A stretch of DNA of 64,000 nt from Heterostelium album PN500. Taxonomy: Eukaryota > Evosea > Eumycetozoa > Acytosteliales > Acytosteliaceae. This document shows, piece after piece, positions 1 through 10,691 of the stretch (position 1 is the stretch's first letter; each line of letters begins with the position of its first letter). The notes under the pieces were generated by a model. The model ran no database searches, was not told the origin of the DNA, and worked only from the letters and a program-made list of their open reading frames with translations. Position numbers and translations under genes: made by a program. Location: the NCBI RefSeq assembly GCF_000004825.1, contig NW_008805065.1:2046001-2110000 (forward strand), written 5' to 3'.

Positions 1-900
1 TAAAACATATTAATATGAATGATTTCATGTATTTTATTAATGTTTAATTTCTTTAACTAATCTACTGGACCATGGACACCACATACATCCAGGTAAGAAC
101 TAAATTTTTATCGTAAATTTTTTAAATTAAAATTTGTAATCTATTTATTAATAAACAATATTTATCTAAAAAGAATACTTACAGCACCACATGCTTCATC
201 TAAATGTTCTTCTACATAGTTTGTGTTAGCATCGCAAACTTCAATTGCTATATCAAAAAATGAAATTGTTTTTGAGTCCAAATGGAAACTGAATCTTGGG
301 TTATAATTAGCTGTGGTTTTTCTAATTCTTCCCATGAAATGTGGTCGTTCAGTAATAGATCCATCAAGCAAACCTCTGGCATGTTTAATGTTTTCTTCAT
401 CAATTAATTTGATGATAAATCCAGTTTGATGATGAACATCGGTGGTTTCGAAGTATGCTGGTGTAACGTCGCCAGCAGATGCAATATAGGCAAAAACAGT
501 CAAAACAACTAATAACAAAATGATTGAAATTTTCATTTCTTTAAGTAATTTAGATATCTATAATAAAATGATTTATGATTTAGTTTGAATGATATTCTAA
601 ACAATTCTTTTGATAGGTATTTATACTTTTATTAATAATTATGAGTTTATTTGAATATTGTTAAGATTATTTAATTTCCTATGATCCTCAAAGAATAAAA
701 ACTGTATTTCTATTCAATTTTATAGAGATATTAAATTCATTCTAAATCTGGAGAATTGTGTAAATTGTCATTATTAAGGTTGATAAGTGAGGTGAGCCAT
801 TTCGTTTAAACACAACGGTCAAAAAGTAACAATAAAAATTGTTTTTTCGCACATAGTGCAATTAGTAGTTTATCTCTCTGATGTAATAGTAATAAATAGT
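1..900. repeat. Left arm of large inverted repeat
   Basis: This segment is the reverse complement of 1201-2101 with scattered mismatches. It covers the left BP74_N-like gene, its intron, its upstream region and some DNA beyond its stop. The match is visible to the first base of the window, so the arm may extend further left. The match stops sharply at about 900, where the 300-bp spacer begins. Confidence 0.9.
37..536 (-). CDS. Small secreted protein, BP74_N-like (left palindrome copy)
   Basis: Two exons on the minus strand, 536-183 and 99-37, joined in phase across an 83-bp GTAAGT...TTAG intron, giving 138 residues. Residues 1-21 are a clear signal peptide ending AYIASA. The mature part has the look of the BP74 N-terminal domain known from Dictyostelium and from bacterial secreted proteins: a PAYFE start, a KHARGLLDG segment, MGRI, YNPRFSFHLD, AIEVCD and a C-terminal Trp/Pro/Cys-rich end (FLPG-x-x-WCPWSS). 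That last part is only reached by splicing. The family assignment is from memory of conserved blocks; the function of the domain is poorly known. It is probably secreted or vesicular. The twin gene at 1574-2065 is divergent and differs mostly between residues 25 and 65. The start has no in-frame alternative and is matched exactly in the twin. Confidence 0.85.
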
Positions 901-1200
901 GTGTAACATTATAACTTTATTCATAGTGTAAATGATTGAGATGAGAACAATAATTTCAAAAAACCACATTCATTTCTGCAGTGTTTTTACCACCCACTTT
1001 AAAAATAGTGTGAAGTTTAAAACTTATGAACAAAACACTTGATAAACAAATAATTAATTAAAATTAAAGTAAAATCTTAATAAAAAGTTATAACAAAGTT
1101 ACATTTTTGAAGTGAATTCTATAGCAAAAACAAAAAATGGTATCAATTGAATTAATTTTGTCCAAATTATTGATAAAATTCAACAAAATAAACCAAAAGT
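901..1200. other. Spacer of the inverted repeat, shared upstream region of twin genes
   Basis: About 300 bp of AT-rich unique sequence lies between the two arms. No ORF is seen. Together with the inner arm segments (537-900 and 1201-1573) it forms the shared upstream region of the two divergent secreted-protein genes, so both copies keep nearly identical promoters. Confidence 0.7.
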
Positions 1201-2101
1201 ACTATTTATTACTATTACTTTATGCTTCTAGAGTGATAAATTACTAATTGCACAATGTGCGAAAAAACAATTTTTATTGTTACTTTTTTGACCGTTGTGT
1301 TTAAATGAAATGGCTCACCTTACCTATCAACCTCAATTATGACAATTTACACAATTCTCCAGATTTAGAATGAATTTAATATCTCTATAAAATTGAAAAG
1401 AAATACAGTTTTTATTATTTGAGGATCATAGGAAATTAAATAATCTTAACAATATTCAAATAAACTCATAATTATTAATAAAAGTATAAATACCTATCAA
1501 AAGAATTGTTTAGAATATCATTCAAACCAAATCATAAATCATTTTATTATAGATATCTAAATTACTTAAAGAAATGAAAATTTCAATCATTTTGTTATTA
1601 GTTGTTCTGACTGTTTTTGCCTATATTGCATCTGCTGGCGACGTTAAACCAGCATACTTCGAAACCGCCGATGTTACTGGTACAACTAGATTTATCATCA
1701 AATTAATTGATGAAGAAAACATTAAACATGCCAGAGGTTTGCTTGATGGAACTATTACTGTACGACCACATTCCATGGGAAGAATTAAAAAAACCACAGC
1801 TGACTATAACCCAAGATTCAGTTTCCATTTGGACTCACAAACAATTTCATTTTTTGATTTGGCAATTGAAGTTTGCGATGCTCACACAAACTATGTAGAA
1901 GAACATTTAGATGAAGCATGTGGTGCTGTAAGTATTCTTTTAAATACTCCTCTTTATAAAAAGATTAAACAAATTTTAATTGGAAACTTTATCATAATTT
2001 AGTTCTTACCTGGATGTTTTTGGTGTCCATGGTCCAGTAAATTAGTTAGAGAAATTAAACATTAATAAAATACATGTAATTCATTCATTTTATTATGTTT
2101 T
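1201..2101. repeat. Right arm of large inverted repeat
   Basis: Reverse complement of 1-900, carrying the second BP74_N-like gene. Similarity runs from about 1201 past the stop codon to about 2101, including the 3' flank (TAAAACATA-type end). Differences are scattered substitutions plus small indels, for example in the intron, which is 75 bp here and 83 bp in the left copy. Confidence 0.9.
1574..2065 (+). CDS. Small secreted protein, BP74_N-like (right palindrome copy)
   Basis: Two exons, 1574-1927 and 2003-2065, in phase, 138 residues. Signal peptide 1-21 is identical to that of the left copy. The mature domain shows the same conserved blocks (PAYFE, KHARGLLDG, MGRI, YNPRFSFHLD, AIEVCD, then FLPGCFWCPWSS after the intron). 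If the intron is not removed the reading frame runs into intron sequence and loses the conserved Trp/Cys end, which supports the splice. The two copies differ at about 20 of 138 positions, mostly in the first half of the mature protein, although their signal peptides and C-termini are almost the same. Function unknown; secretion is inferred from the signal peptide. Confidence 0.87.
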
Positions 2102-2523
2102 ATCTCCAATTTAGAATTTTAACATAGTCCACCATAAATAAAATAATGTTTTTAGAATCTAAAGGTTCCTTTCAGTTTAAGAAAAAGTAAATTTATTCTA
2201 AATTATTTATATATATATACCACAATATTTTTATAGTTTTTTTGGAATCAGGATCATCTCTATTTATTCAGTGATAATTTCCAAACTTCTCAATGATCTG
2301 GTAATTAAAATATTAGCTCCAAATTAAAAAAATGGAATTATTTATATATTCTAATATAAAATAGAAATCTTTTATCTTATTATTATTATTACAAACAAAT
2401 TTTTGATATTTTTTTTTTTTTTTTTAATTAATAGTTTTTCCATAACAATTTTTTGAAAAAAAAAAAACAATTGTTTTTTACTAACAAACAATTGAAAAAA
2501 ATAGTCGTTAGAGTTTATTAAGA
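2066..2523. other. Intergenic, AT-rich
   Basis: Past the palindrome arm (about 2101) this is AT-rich DNA with poly-T and poly-A runs near 2410-2470, of the kind seen before dictyostelid transcription starts. No gene seen. Confidence 0.6.
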
Positions 2524-2951
2524 ATGAATATAAATGTTAGTAATGATAAGATAAAAGAATATCAACTAAAATGTTACAATCTAATAGAGTCAATAAGAAA
2601 AGATGTTGGTGATCTGTTGAGAAGAAACTTAGAAATGCAACTCAGGAACGAGACAATAATATAGTTACATTGGATAGAATGAAAGATTTAATAATGCTAT
2701 CAGAGTTTAACAACGAAATAGATGGCTTGTTGAATCAACAGACATCGGATATCGATATCGACGGTCTAGAGTCACTGGACAACCGATTGCAATCGATACT
2801 CTACGAGAAGGATCTATACGCCTCGAAGCTGCTACAGCTAGAGTCGTCACCACCGTTCGATATCAACGACCCTTCGCTCAATCTCTCGAAGGAATCCGCT
2901 TTCCTAGAGACCAACGCCTATCACTCGGAACACCAATCGAACAAGTACTAA
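2524..2951 (+). pseudogene. Small coiled-coil-like protein, reading frame interrupted
   Basis: An ATG at 2524 opens a frame of about 46 codons (MNINVSNDKIKEYQ...) that stops near 2663. A second frame, open from about 2613 to the stop at 2951, continues with charged helix-like sequence (LDRMKDLIMLSEFNNEIDGL, then DNRLQSILYEKDLYASKLLQ). The two overlap between about 2613 and 2660, and no GT-AG intron of normal length joins them. The simplest reading is one gene of about 140 residues with a single-base frameshift, either real or an assembly error. The product is not recognised; Leu/Asp/Glu-rich helices suggest a small coiled-coil subunit of some complex. Codon use near the end is richer in C/G than its neighbours. 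Confidence 0.45.
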
Positions 2952-2954
2952 GAA

Positions 2955-3047
2955 ATGAAAATCATTTTGTTAATAATTTTATTGACAGTTTTTGCTTGTT
3001 TTGAGGCAGCAGACACAAAACCTGCTTATTTCGATATGATTAATTAA
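2955..3047 (+). pseudogene. Truncated third BP74_N-like secreted protein
   Basis: Three bases after the stop of the preceding ORF, an ATG opens 30 codons that encode a signal peptide (MKIILLIILLTVFACFEA) followed by ADTKPAYFD, the same start as the two palindromic copies. The frame then ends in TAA after MIN and no further homology is seen. It is a 5' fragment of a third family member, more diverged than the other two, so the locus held at least three copies. Confidence 0.75.
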
Positions 3048-3323
3048 TTATTTATTTCGATTATTAACTCATCTTTATTAATTGGGAAAAATGCAAAAAG
3101 AAGATATTATTAGAATTAAATATCTATATTACTTTTTTTTTCGGCGACGTGTTTTTGCAAAATAAAGGTGATCACGGTGCAAAACAAAGGTTGTCAAAGC
3201 ATAATAAAGATATCACATATATTATTTAATCTTTTTATTATCTATTTATAATCATTTTTTTTCAATTTTTAATATTGATATTATATTTAAAAAAACAAAT
3301 AGAATAAAATATATCTACAAAAA

Positions 3324-3957
3324 ATGGGATTATTATATACTAAAATTGCTGAATTATTCAAAACAAAGCATAAAATCCTAATGATAGGTTTAGATGGTGT
3401 AGGAAAAGTAAATATCTATAGATAGAAATTGTTAAAAACAAAAAAATGTTATTATTCAAAATTAATATATAATTTGTTATTAATATTATTTTTTTTATTT
3501 AAAGACAACAATATTACATAGAATGAAGACAGGAGAATTAGTCGAAACTATTCCAACGATTGGATTCAATGTTGAAACAGTTGTGTGTAACAATATAAGT
3601 TTAACAGTTTGGGATGTTGGTGGAGGTGACAAGATTCGTGAATTGTGGGGACAGTATTTAGTGGAAAGCAGTGCTGTTATTTTCGTTGTCAACGCAACCG
3701 ATCATGAACGAATCAATGAAGTACGAGAGGGTATTTCAAGAGTGTTCAGTATAGAAGAATCATCGGCGGGCGTCTGTCTATTGATTCTCCTCAACAAACA
3801 AGATCAACCAAATGCAATGAACTCCTCAGAACTAACAGAATCATTGAAATTGAACGATCTAAAAGATAGAAAGTGGCATATTCAACCGACTACCGCCATC
3901 ACAGGTGCTGGCATTCTCGAAGGTTTAGAATGGTTATCTAAAAATTTAAAGAACTAA
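3324..3957 (+). CDS. ADP-ribosylation factor (Arf)-like small GTPase
   Basis: Two exons, 3324-3407 and 3505-3957, 178 residues, a typical Arf length. MGLLYTK gives Gly2 for N-myristoylation and an amphipathic first helix. The P-loop is GLDGVGKT (residues 22-29), switch I contains PTIGFNVETV, the guanine-specificity motif is NKQD, and the C-terminus GLEWLSKNLKN matches Arf1-class proteins. Arfs recruit coats and effectors to Golgi and endosome membranes in the GTP form. Odd point: switch II reads WDVGGGDK where Arfs have WDVGGQDK, so the catalytic Gln (Q71 of Arf1) is Gly at residue 69. This predicts very low GTP hydrolysis, as for Q71L mutants, but nucleotide binding appears intact. It is therefore probably a divergent Arf paralogue rather than the main Arf1. 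Confidence 0.93.
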
Positions 3958-4449
3958 ACCCAACCCTTTAACTATTATATAAAATCATAATATTATTACT
4001 ATTATCTTTAAATATAAATAAAAAGATTTAAATCTTTGTACATATATATTTATTACTTTAATAAATCATTATTATGATCTAGAAAATAGAAAAAAAACAA
4101 TAATATCGTTGGAATAAATGTATGGATGATATGATTAAAAAAACAAACCGAGGTGAATACCTCTCCAGATTGGTGTTAGTTCAACCCACATTGACAACAA
4201 AGAGTCCTTACATAAAATTGTGTAGCTAGCTTTTGTTAAATTTTTATTTGAATTTTTTCTTTTTCAGGGGTGTTAGATTTTTTATTTTTAATTTAAATGG
4301 TTTTTCTTTTGAATTTAATTTAATTAAATTTAATGTTTATTAAGTTCACAACAACAACCTTAAATAGTAGTGAAACTTGTTGATCTTTTCCACCATCATA
4401 AATATATACATATTATAATTATTATAATCTAATAATAAAAACAACAATA
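3958..4449. other. Intergenic with a small hairpin-containing block
   Basis: The first part is A/T-rich 3' flank. Positions 4148-4215 are less AT-rich and contain a GAGGT-GAAT-ACCTC hairpin, then a segment ending near CCTTACATAAA. A small non-coding RNA is possible but I cannot assign a class. The rest is T-rich promoter-like DNA ahead of the EF-hand gene. Confidence 0.4.
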
Positions 4450-5106
4450 ATGTCTGAAGCACCACAACAATTAAGTGTCCTTGATAATCTTTACCAAATG
4501 TTTGTCCATGTAAAGACAAACAGAAATCAAGAGTTGTCATATGATGGTAAATGTTATAGATTATTTGGAAATAATGAAGATATAAAAAGTAAATAGAAAA
4601 AAGTTATTAACTATTTTTTTTTTTTTTTTTTTTTTATAGAGTTTTCCAAATTATATCAATCACAACTTGGTTTCTCTGAGAATACTATGAAGGGAATGTT
4701 CAAAGCATGTGACACTGATAATGTAAGATCATAATCATTGATACTATTAATAGCTATTACTGATTACTAATAACAATAATTATTATAGAATGGAAAGATT
4801 ACAGTTGCAGAGTTTGCTGCTTTGGCCAGTATTGTTGTTGATGGTACTGTTGAGCAAAAATTGGGTTTCTTGTTTGCTGTTTTTGACAATGATGAATCAG
4901 GTACCTTGGATTTCGGTGAACTCGACTTGATTTGCAAGAGTATCGTATCAGTTGGTAAACACGGAGGTAAATCAGATGCTGAAATCAAGGAAATCACCGA
5001 TAATCTCCACAAGGCCGATACCAACGGAGATGGTACCATCACCATCGATGAATGGATCGGTTACGGTCTTTCCAACCAAACCATTTCCTCATTGCTCGGT
5101 CACTAA
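4450..5106 (+). CDS. EF-hand calcium-binding protein (CBP-like)
   Basis: Three exons, 4450-4588, 4640-4722 and 4789-5106, joined in phase to give 179 residues. Three good EF-hand loops are visible: residues 71-82 (D-T-D-N-N-G-K-I-T...E), split by the second intron, 107-118 (DNDESGTLDFGE) and 151-162 (DTNGDGTITIDE). All keep the acidic residues at 1, 3, 5 and 12. The N-terminal 65 residues have no complete loop but may hold a degenerate one. Size and loop layout recall the small calcium-binding proteins (CBP family) of Dictyostelium, which act as cytosolic Ca2+ sensors in development. No myristoylation glycine or membrane segment is seen. The specific partner cannot be told from the sequence. 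Confidence 0.9.
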
Positions 5107-5244
5107 ACACAATGAAAAACAAAAACAATCAATTATATAATAATAATAATAAAAAATTAGTTAACATGTAAACTTAAACTTAAATAATAATTACAAAAAA
5201 AAAAGGGACTAAGATCTTATTCTTTTTATTATTAGTTTATTAGT

Positions 5245-7482
5245 TTATTTATCTTCACTTAATTTCTTTTTCTTTTCGGATGAAGGTGTTTTTGGTGTGG
5301 CAGCTTTTTTCTTTTCTTTCTTGGAGGTCGGTGATGCTTTCGTCTTTTTGAGTGGTGGTTCGATGTTGGAATCCAAGTTGACTGTTATCTGATCGATACT
5401 GTTGTTCAAATCCATCGGTATGAAGCCTTCTGTTGTGTTTGATGAGGCTGCTGCTGCCGCTGCTGCTGCGGCCGCCGCTTTCTTCTTTGTCATCTTTTTC
5501 TCGGTGCTTGGTGTCGCAGCTTTCTTCTTCTTGGTGGAGGAGTCGGTCTGTACTGAACCGCTACTTGCCGAGAGATTGTCCACAGAGGTATCTCCATCGA
5601 CTTTCTGCGATTTCTTTTTACTGGCCTTCTGTTTGCTATTCGGTGTCGTCGATGAGGATGACTCCTCCAGTTTCACCGGTGTAGAGACAACCGACATCGA
5701 AGAAGAGTGCAGACTGTCTGTCGATTGATTAAGATCTACGCCACCAGTAGAAGCATACATTTGGAATAGAGGTTGTGTTTGTTGTATATTCAAAGGTGTA
5801 GATAGAGATGCCGTTGAAAAAGAATCACCACTTTGACTAATATTATAGTTATTATTATTAATACTATTAATATCAATGTTGCCAGCAGCTGATGATGTTG
5901 TAGTGGTGGTTGTTGTAGTTGTTGTTGTTGTTGTTGTTGTATTACTAGTTGGTGGAACTGATTCATTCTCTTCCTCTACGGGTATAGCTAGTATCTCTGG
6001 TGTCATTTGCATGTCATCGATCTCCTTCTGTAGATACTCTTTCTGAGCCTTTAGAATCTCACAGTGATATCGCTTCTCCATATAATACTTTTGGACATCG
6101 AGCAGTGTGATGATATCCTGTTTCAAATCATTGTACAATCTTCTCGCCAAAACATTATTGAATGGTTTACCGATGTGAAGTTCAAAGAGAGTTGCATCCA
6201 CTCTCTGTATTTGTCTATTGTTTTGCGGTGACTGTCCTTTTTCATCCATATTCTCAAACTTTCTCTTATTCTTTTTCTAATTTAATATAAACAAACATTA
6301 ATTATTAATAAAACATTCTTTCCATTCTATTAACAAACAAAGTTAATTTAACTATATATATATATATATATACATACACTCTCAGGTTGTATATCTTGTT
6401 GACTATAATGTTTAAGTGGGCCATTTGAAACTGCAATATTTGCTAGCTTTAATATTGATTTACTGTCCCTATTATTGTTATTAATAATAACATATTAGTA
6501 AAGTTTAAAAAAAAAGATAAGAAAAACAACAAACAACTACATACTTGCTATGCTTCAAAAGATGTTTCTCTATACTTTGATATTTCTCAGCGAGTGACTC
6601 TTCTTCCTCTACTTGTTCTTTTGTTAAATGGAATATTCTATCTGATTGTAACTTTCTTTCTGTTTCATAAACTATATATCAACATATTATTATATCGATA
6701 TAATAATCAAATGTGATATTAATAACTAGTTAAAAGTAATAGATTCATTAATAATAAACAAACCTTTGTTAAAATTATAGTTTGTTAATGGGTTATGATA
6801 TGGATCTTCCTCTGGTTTTGTTCGAAGTTCAATCAGTTTCGATTGTATCTTGTAGTAACGATCCTTTAGATCCTCGATGGTACGTGCAACACTTCCTTGA
6901 TATCTATCGTGTACAACAACGAATCTAGTATCGAACTTCTTTGCCAAATCCAACAGTTGATCGGTATCTTCTTTCGTCCAATCAGGATCTCTCAAATACA
7001 ATTCGTATTCCTCTTCATTATATATGAGTACATCCATCTTCTTATTAAATCTACAATATTTATAATCTTTATAATAACAATTAAAAGATTAATATATGAA
7101 TAACAATTATTATTATTATTATTGTTGTTGTTGTTGTTGTTGTCTTACCATCTTTCTTATCAGTTGATTTAGAATAGTGATATAATATCATGTTGTCTGG
7201 TCGAGAATTATTTCTGAATCCACGTTTCTCCCATGATACCTTTACTTTTCTCTTCTCTTTGAGACCGACATTTGTGATTGGTGAAGCAAATGTAAGTGTT
7301 TCACCTTCTAGATTGAGGAATGCCTGTTGGAGTTTGTCGATAGTCGATCCACCTCTCGACGATGAAGATCCCTCTAATTTCGGTGTTTTCTGCTTATCTT
7401 TTTTCTTTAGGATAGAATCTACCGTCGATGAAGTAGTGACTCCCGACTGAGATACACCTAGAATATCTTTAACATCTGACAT
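5245..7482 (-). CDS. dmap1: DMAP1/Swc4 homologue, chromatin remodelling subunit
   Basis: Five exons on the minus strand: 7482-7149, 7066-6764, 6671-6545, 6468-6378 and 6276-5245, all phases agreeing, 628 residues. The start MSDVKDILG is the conserved DMAP1 N-terminus. Exons 1-2 give DYKYCRFNKK before EYELYLRDPDW, then the SANT-like region (WTKEDTDQLLDLAKKFDTRF, VVHDRYQ, EDLKDRYY), exon 3 the TKEQVEEEESL segment, and exon 5 the conserved C-terminal helix region. The last 220 residues are low-complexity (poly-Thr, poly-Ala, Ser/Lys-rich). DMAP1/Swc4 is a nuclear subunit shared by the NuA4/TIP60 acetyltransferase and SWR1/SRCAP H2A.Z exchange complexes. The second exon begins after AAAG at 7067, upstream of a tempting TGTAG, because only that choice keeps phase and the conserved DY-x-x-x-RFNK. 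Confidence 0.93.
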
Positions 7483-8136
7483 ACTGTCTACTCTCTTCTC
7501 TCTCTTTGTTTAAATACACATAAATAACTTAGTTTAAAAATTTGCAAAAAAATTTGAATTTTTTTTCACCTTAAATTTAATCAACTCAGTCCTATTATAT
7601 CCACAGTTATAACAAACAAACAAACTAACTAGTGATCTTCAATCAAAATCAAAGTTTAGTTCAATTTAATTCAATCAAAAACTAAACTTTTAGTAAAACT
7701 AATAAAAAATAAAAAAAGTTAATTTATTTAAATTAAAAATAAAAGGTAATTATTAAAAAAAGTTATCTTTTTCAAATGAACATTAAATTAAATAAAACAA
7801 ATATATATTGATAGATAATTACAAGACGAGTCTAAATATATCAAAAATTGTCTAATTGTCTCTATTTAGTACTTTATACTTTTTTTTTTGAATAACATTT
7901 AAAATAGTATAAATAAATGAATAAATTGTTGATATCTTTTTGTAATTCTAACCTAATTTGGTAAAACAAAGATATAACGATAGACAATTACAAGATGAGT
8001 TCATTGATATTAAAATGGTCAAAAAATAATATATTCCAATACTTCAAAATAAATAGGTAAAAAACCTATTAAATTTAAAAATGAGTATAAACTATAAAAC
8101 AAACAAGTTAATGTTTTTAATTATAAAGTAATGTAA
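7483..8136. other. Intergenic, with a short diverged repeat pair
   Basis: This is the upstream region of dmap1 and the 3' flank of the hydrolase gene. Two related stretches of about 40 bp, near 7798-7838 and 7968-8005, both read like GATAGA(T/C)AATTACAAGA(C/T)GAGT after an AAACAAA lead. No ORF or RNA gene recognised. Confidence 0.5.
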
Positions 8137-9562
8137 TTAACAAATAATACAACTATTGTTGTTGTTGTTGTTGTTGTTTGATTTGTTTGTATCTTCGTCA
8201 TCGGCTTGGCCCGTAGTGGTTGTAGTGACGTTTTGGTTTGGTTTTGGATTTAATATTACATTGTTGAGGAATTTGATGACGATTTGATCGAGCCAAGCTT
8301 TGTTTGGAAGTGCTTTCAACATGTCCGATGGCAGTTTGGTGTAACCGATCACACAACCAATGAGTGCACCACAGACAGCTGCATTGGTATCGGCATCACC
8401 ACCCTCTCTAATCAGCAGATCGATCGTCTTTCTAAAGTCATGTGGTGATCTAACACCCCAAATAGCACTTCCCATGCATTTGTAGGTGTAACCAATCGTT
8501 GTTTCATCGTCCAACTTCAAATCGCTCAAATCCGGTTTGCTCCAAAGATACTGCTGATACTCTTCGAACTGCTCCTTGGCTTCCTTCTCTGAGAATTCAC
8601 CTTTGTAGCCTTTATCGACGAGCAAACGATCGATGACCGATTTCGCTTGTTGCTCAGCGTCTTTTATCCATTGCTCGATCTGCTCTTGTGACACGCCGCC
8701 GCTAGTGTTGTTCTCTTTGAAGTGTCTGATAATGGCGGATTGTATAGAGGTGATAGTAGTACATGATATCACACATTTCGGATCCCAGTGAGTCAGCTGT
8801 GCACAGAGTATAGAGTTCTTCTCTACTTGTTCGGGCTGGTCGAAGCTGGCGCATCCGAGAATCGATGTTCTCATGACGGCACCGTTGGCAGCCATCTTGA
8901 AACCCATTCTCTTTCCCATCTGAATCCAAATCTCTCTACTCGATTCAAGTGGATTGCTAGTGAACTTTGAATGCATAGTGACACCCATAACAGTCTGGCC
9001 AATGCCCATACCATGCAGGTCACCGACCTCTGGGAATCCATTTTCGATCCAGTGTTTCAGTTTCTTTGCTGCATCCGGTAAGTTTACAACACCACCATTC
9101 TCAATTAACATATTCATCAAAACTATAAGTTGATCTGTATCATCAGTCCTACAATAAACATAATAATGATATAATATGTTAACTAAACATCTCTGTACAT
9201 TAATTAATAATAATAGTTTTAGATTGGATTGTTGTTGTTGTTTTACCAGTCACCTTTGTCCCATCTTGAATTATGTCTATTGGTAACATAATCAGGGAAT
9301 GGAATTAACTCTCTAACATCTGGATATCTTTGTTTGACAGCTTCTTTATTCCAAAATTCGGTGGCTGTAGTTGTTATTTAGGTTATTTTAAATTGGAATA
9401 TTAATAATATCTACAACATTTCGATGATAAAGATAGATTCATACCAAGACCATATGCATCACCCAAAGCATTTCCATATATCAAACCGAGTATATGGTCA
9501 ATATATTTATTCTCTTTTTGAGATAAATATTCATGTAATTGTTCTTCATTCATTGAATTCAT
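8137..9562 (-). CDS. ADP-ribosylglycohydrolase (ARH/DraG family) with C-terminal CaaX box
   Basis: Three minus-strand exons: 9562-9445, 9364-9247 and 9148-8137, phases agreeing, 415 residues. Family signatures are all present. The N-terminal GLIYGNALGDAYGLA is split by the first intron, GDWTDDTDQ is rebuilt across the second (Mg-binding Asp cluster), and the C-terminal GGDADTNAAVCGALIG is the second metal-binding motif. ARH/DraG enzymes cut ADP-ribose from proteins or metabolites using two Mg2+. The tail after residue 385 is Thr/Asn-rich and ends in SCIIC, a CaaX-type prenylation signal, so the enzyme may be lipid-anchored to membranes; I do not recall this for characterised ARHs. The start at 9562 is preferred over an upstream hydrophobic extension because that extension is AT-repeat translation. 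Confidence 0.92.
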
Positions 9563-10691
9563 GATTTTATATAAAAATAATAAAGATAATAATAAATAAC
9601 AATAATAATTGATTAAAAATGGTATTAATAATAAATAATAATAATAATTAAAAATAACGAACAAATCTCAAATTAAAAACACTTATTACTGCTTTTATTA
9701 AATAATTTTATTAAAATCTTAAGAAAAAACAAAAAAAGATAAATTCTTTGAAAGTTTTTAAAAAGTAAAAAGCTTATTAATGTTTTGTTTTTATTATAAA
9801 TAAATATTATTGAACTTCTTTTTTATGTCATAAAAATAAAAAATAATACAAAAAAAATAAAAAATAAAAAATACAAAAAAAAACCCCATTTCATTTCAAA
9901 AAAAAAATTTAAAACACACAAACCAACCACACCACACTTTAATATATTTTTTCTAAAGAATAAATTAAATTTTTTATTAGTTTAGTTTCATCATACAATA
10001 TTACACAACCATCATAGTTTTTTAGAAATAATAGTTAGTTATTACTATTACTATTGTACAATTCTCTTTTTTTTGAATTTAAATTATTTATTTATTTTAA
10101 AAATAAAATAAAATAAATAGTTAAAAATCATTGTAACCGCTACAACAACCTTCATTACTATTTGACAAAAGTACACAATACTCTACATTTTTTTGATAAA
10201 TATTTAGTTCACAATTGCAAAGCAAATCAGAACTCGTTTTATCAAACAAAAAGAAAGAAAGAAAAAAGAACTATTTTAGTTAGAACTAAAATATCCAACA
10301 ATACTTTATTATTATAAACCTGAGGTATGTTTAAAAAACAATAACTATAAAAATCATAAAACGATTTTGTTTTGTATTGCATTGCATATGCATTGTTTTT
10401 ACCAAACGATTGATCTTAATAATAAACTAAGAAGAAGAAAGAGTAATGCAAAAGTTGTAGTCGAGTCGGTAGGTGCTATGCGATTTACCACAAAATCAAA
10501 CATACCACTCACTCACTCCCAACAAAACACAACACACATAGCACACACCTCTAAAACCAAAAGCACACACACACGCCAACATAGAATATAGACACCACAA
10601 GTGTTGTTGTCTCATTGCAATTAATCAAAACATGACTTATATACCACACACACTTTGCTGTTGCCGCTACTAGTTGTTTAAACACATAACA

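Noticed and set aside
9563-9664. Upstream extension of the ADP-ribosylglycohydrolase with a hydrophobic N-terminus
   Set aside because: The added residues come from ATT/AAT repeats; the Met at 9562 is followed at once by normal coding sequence.
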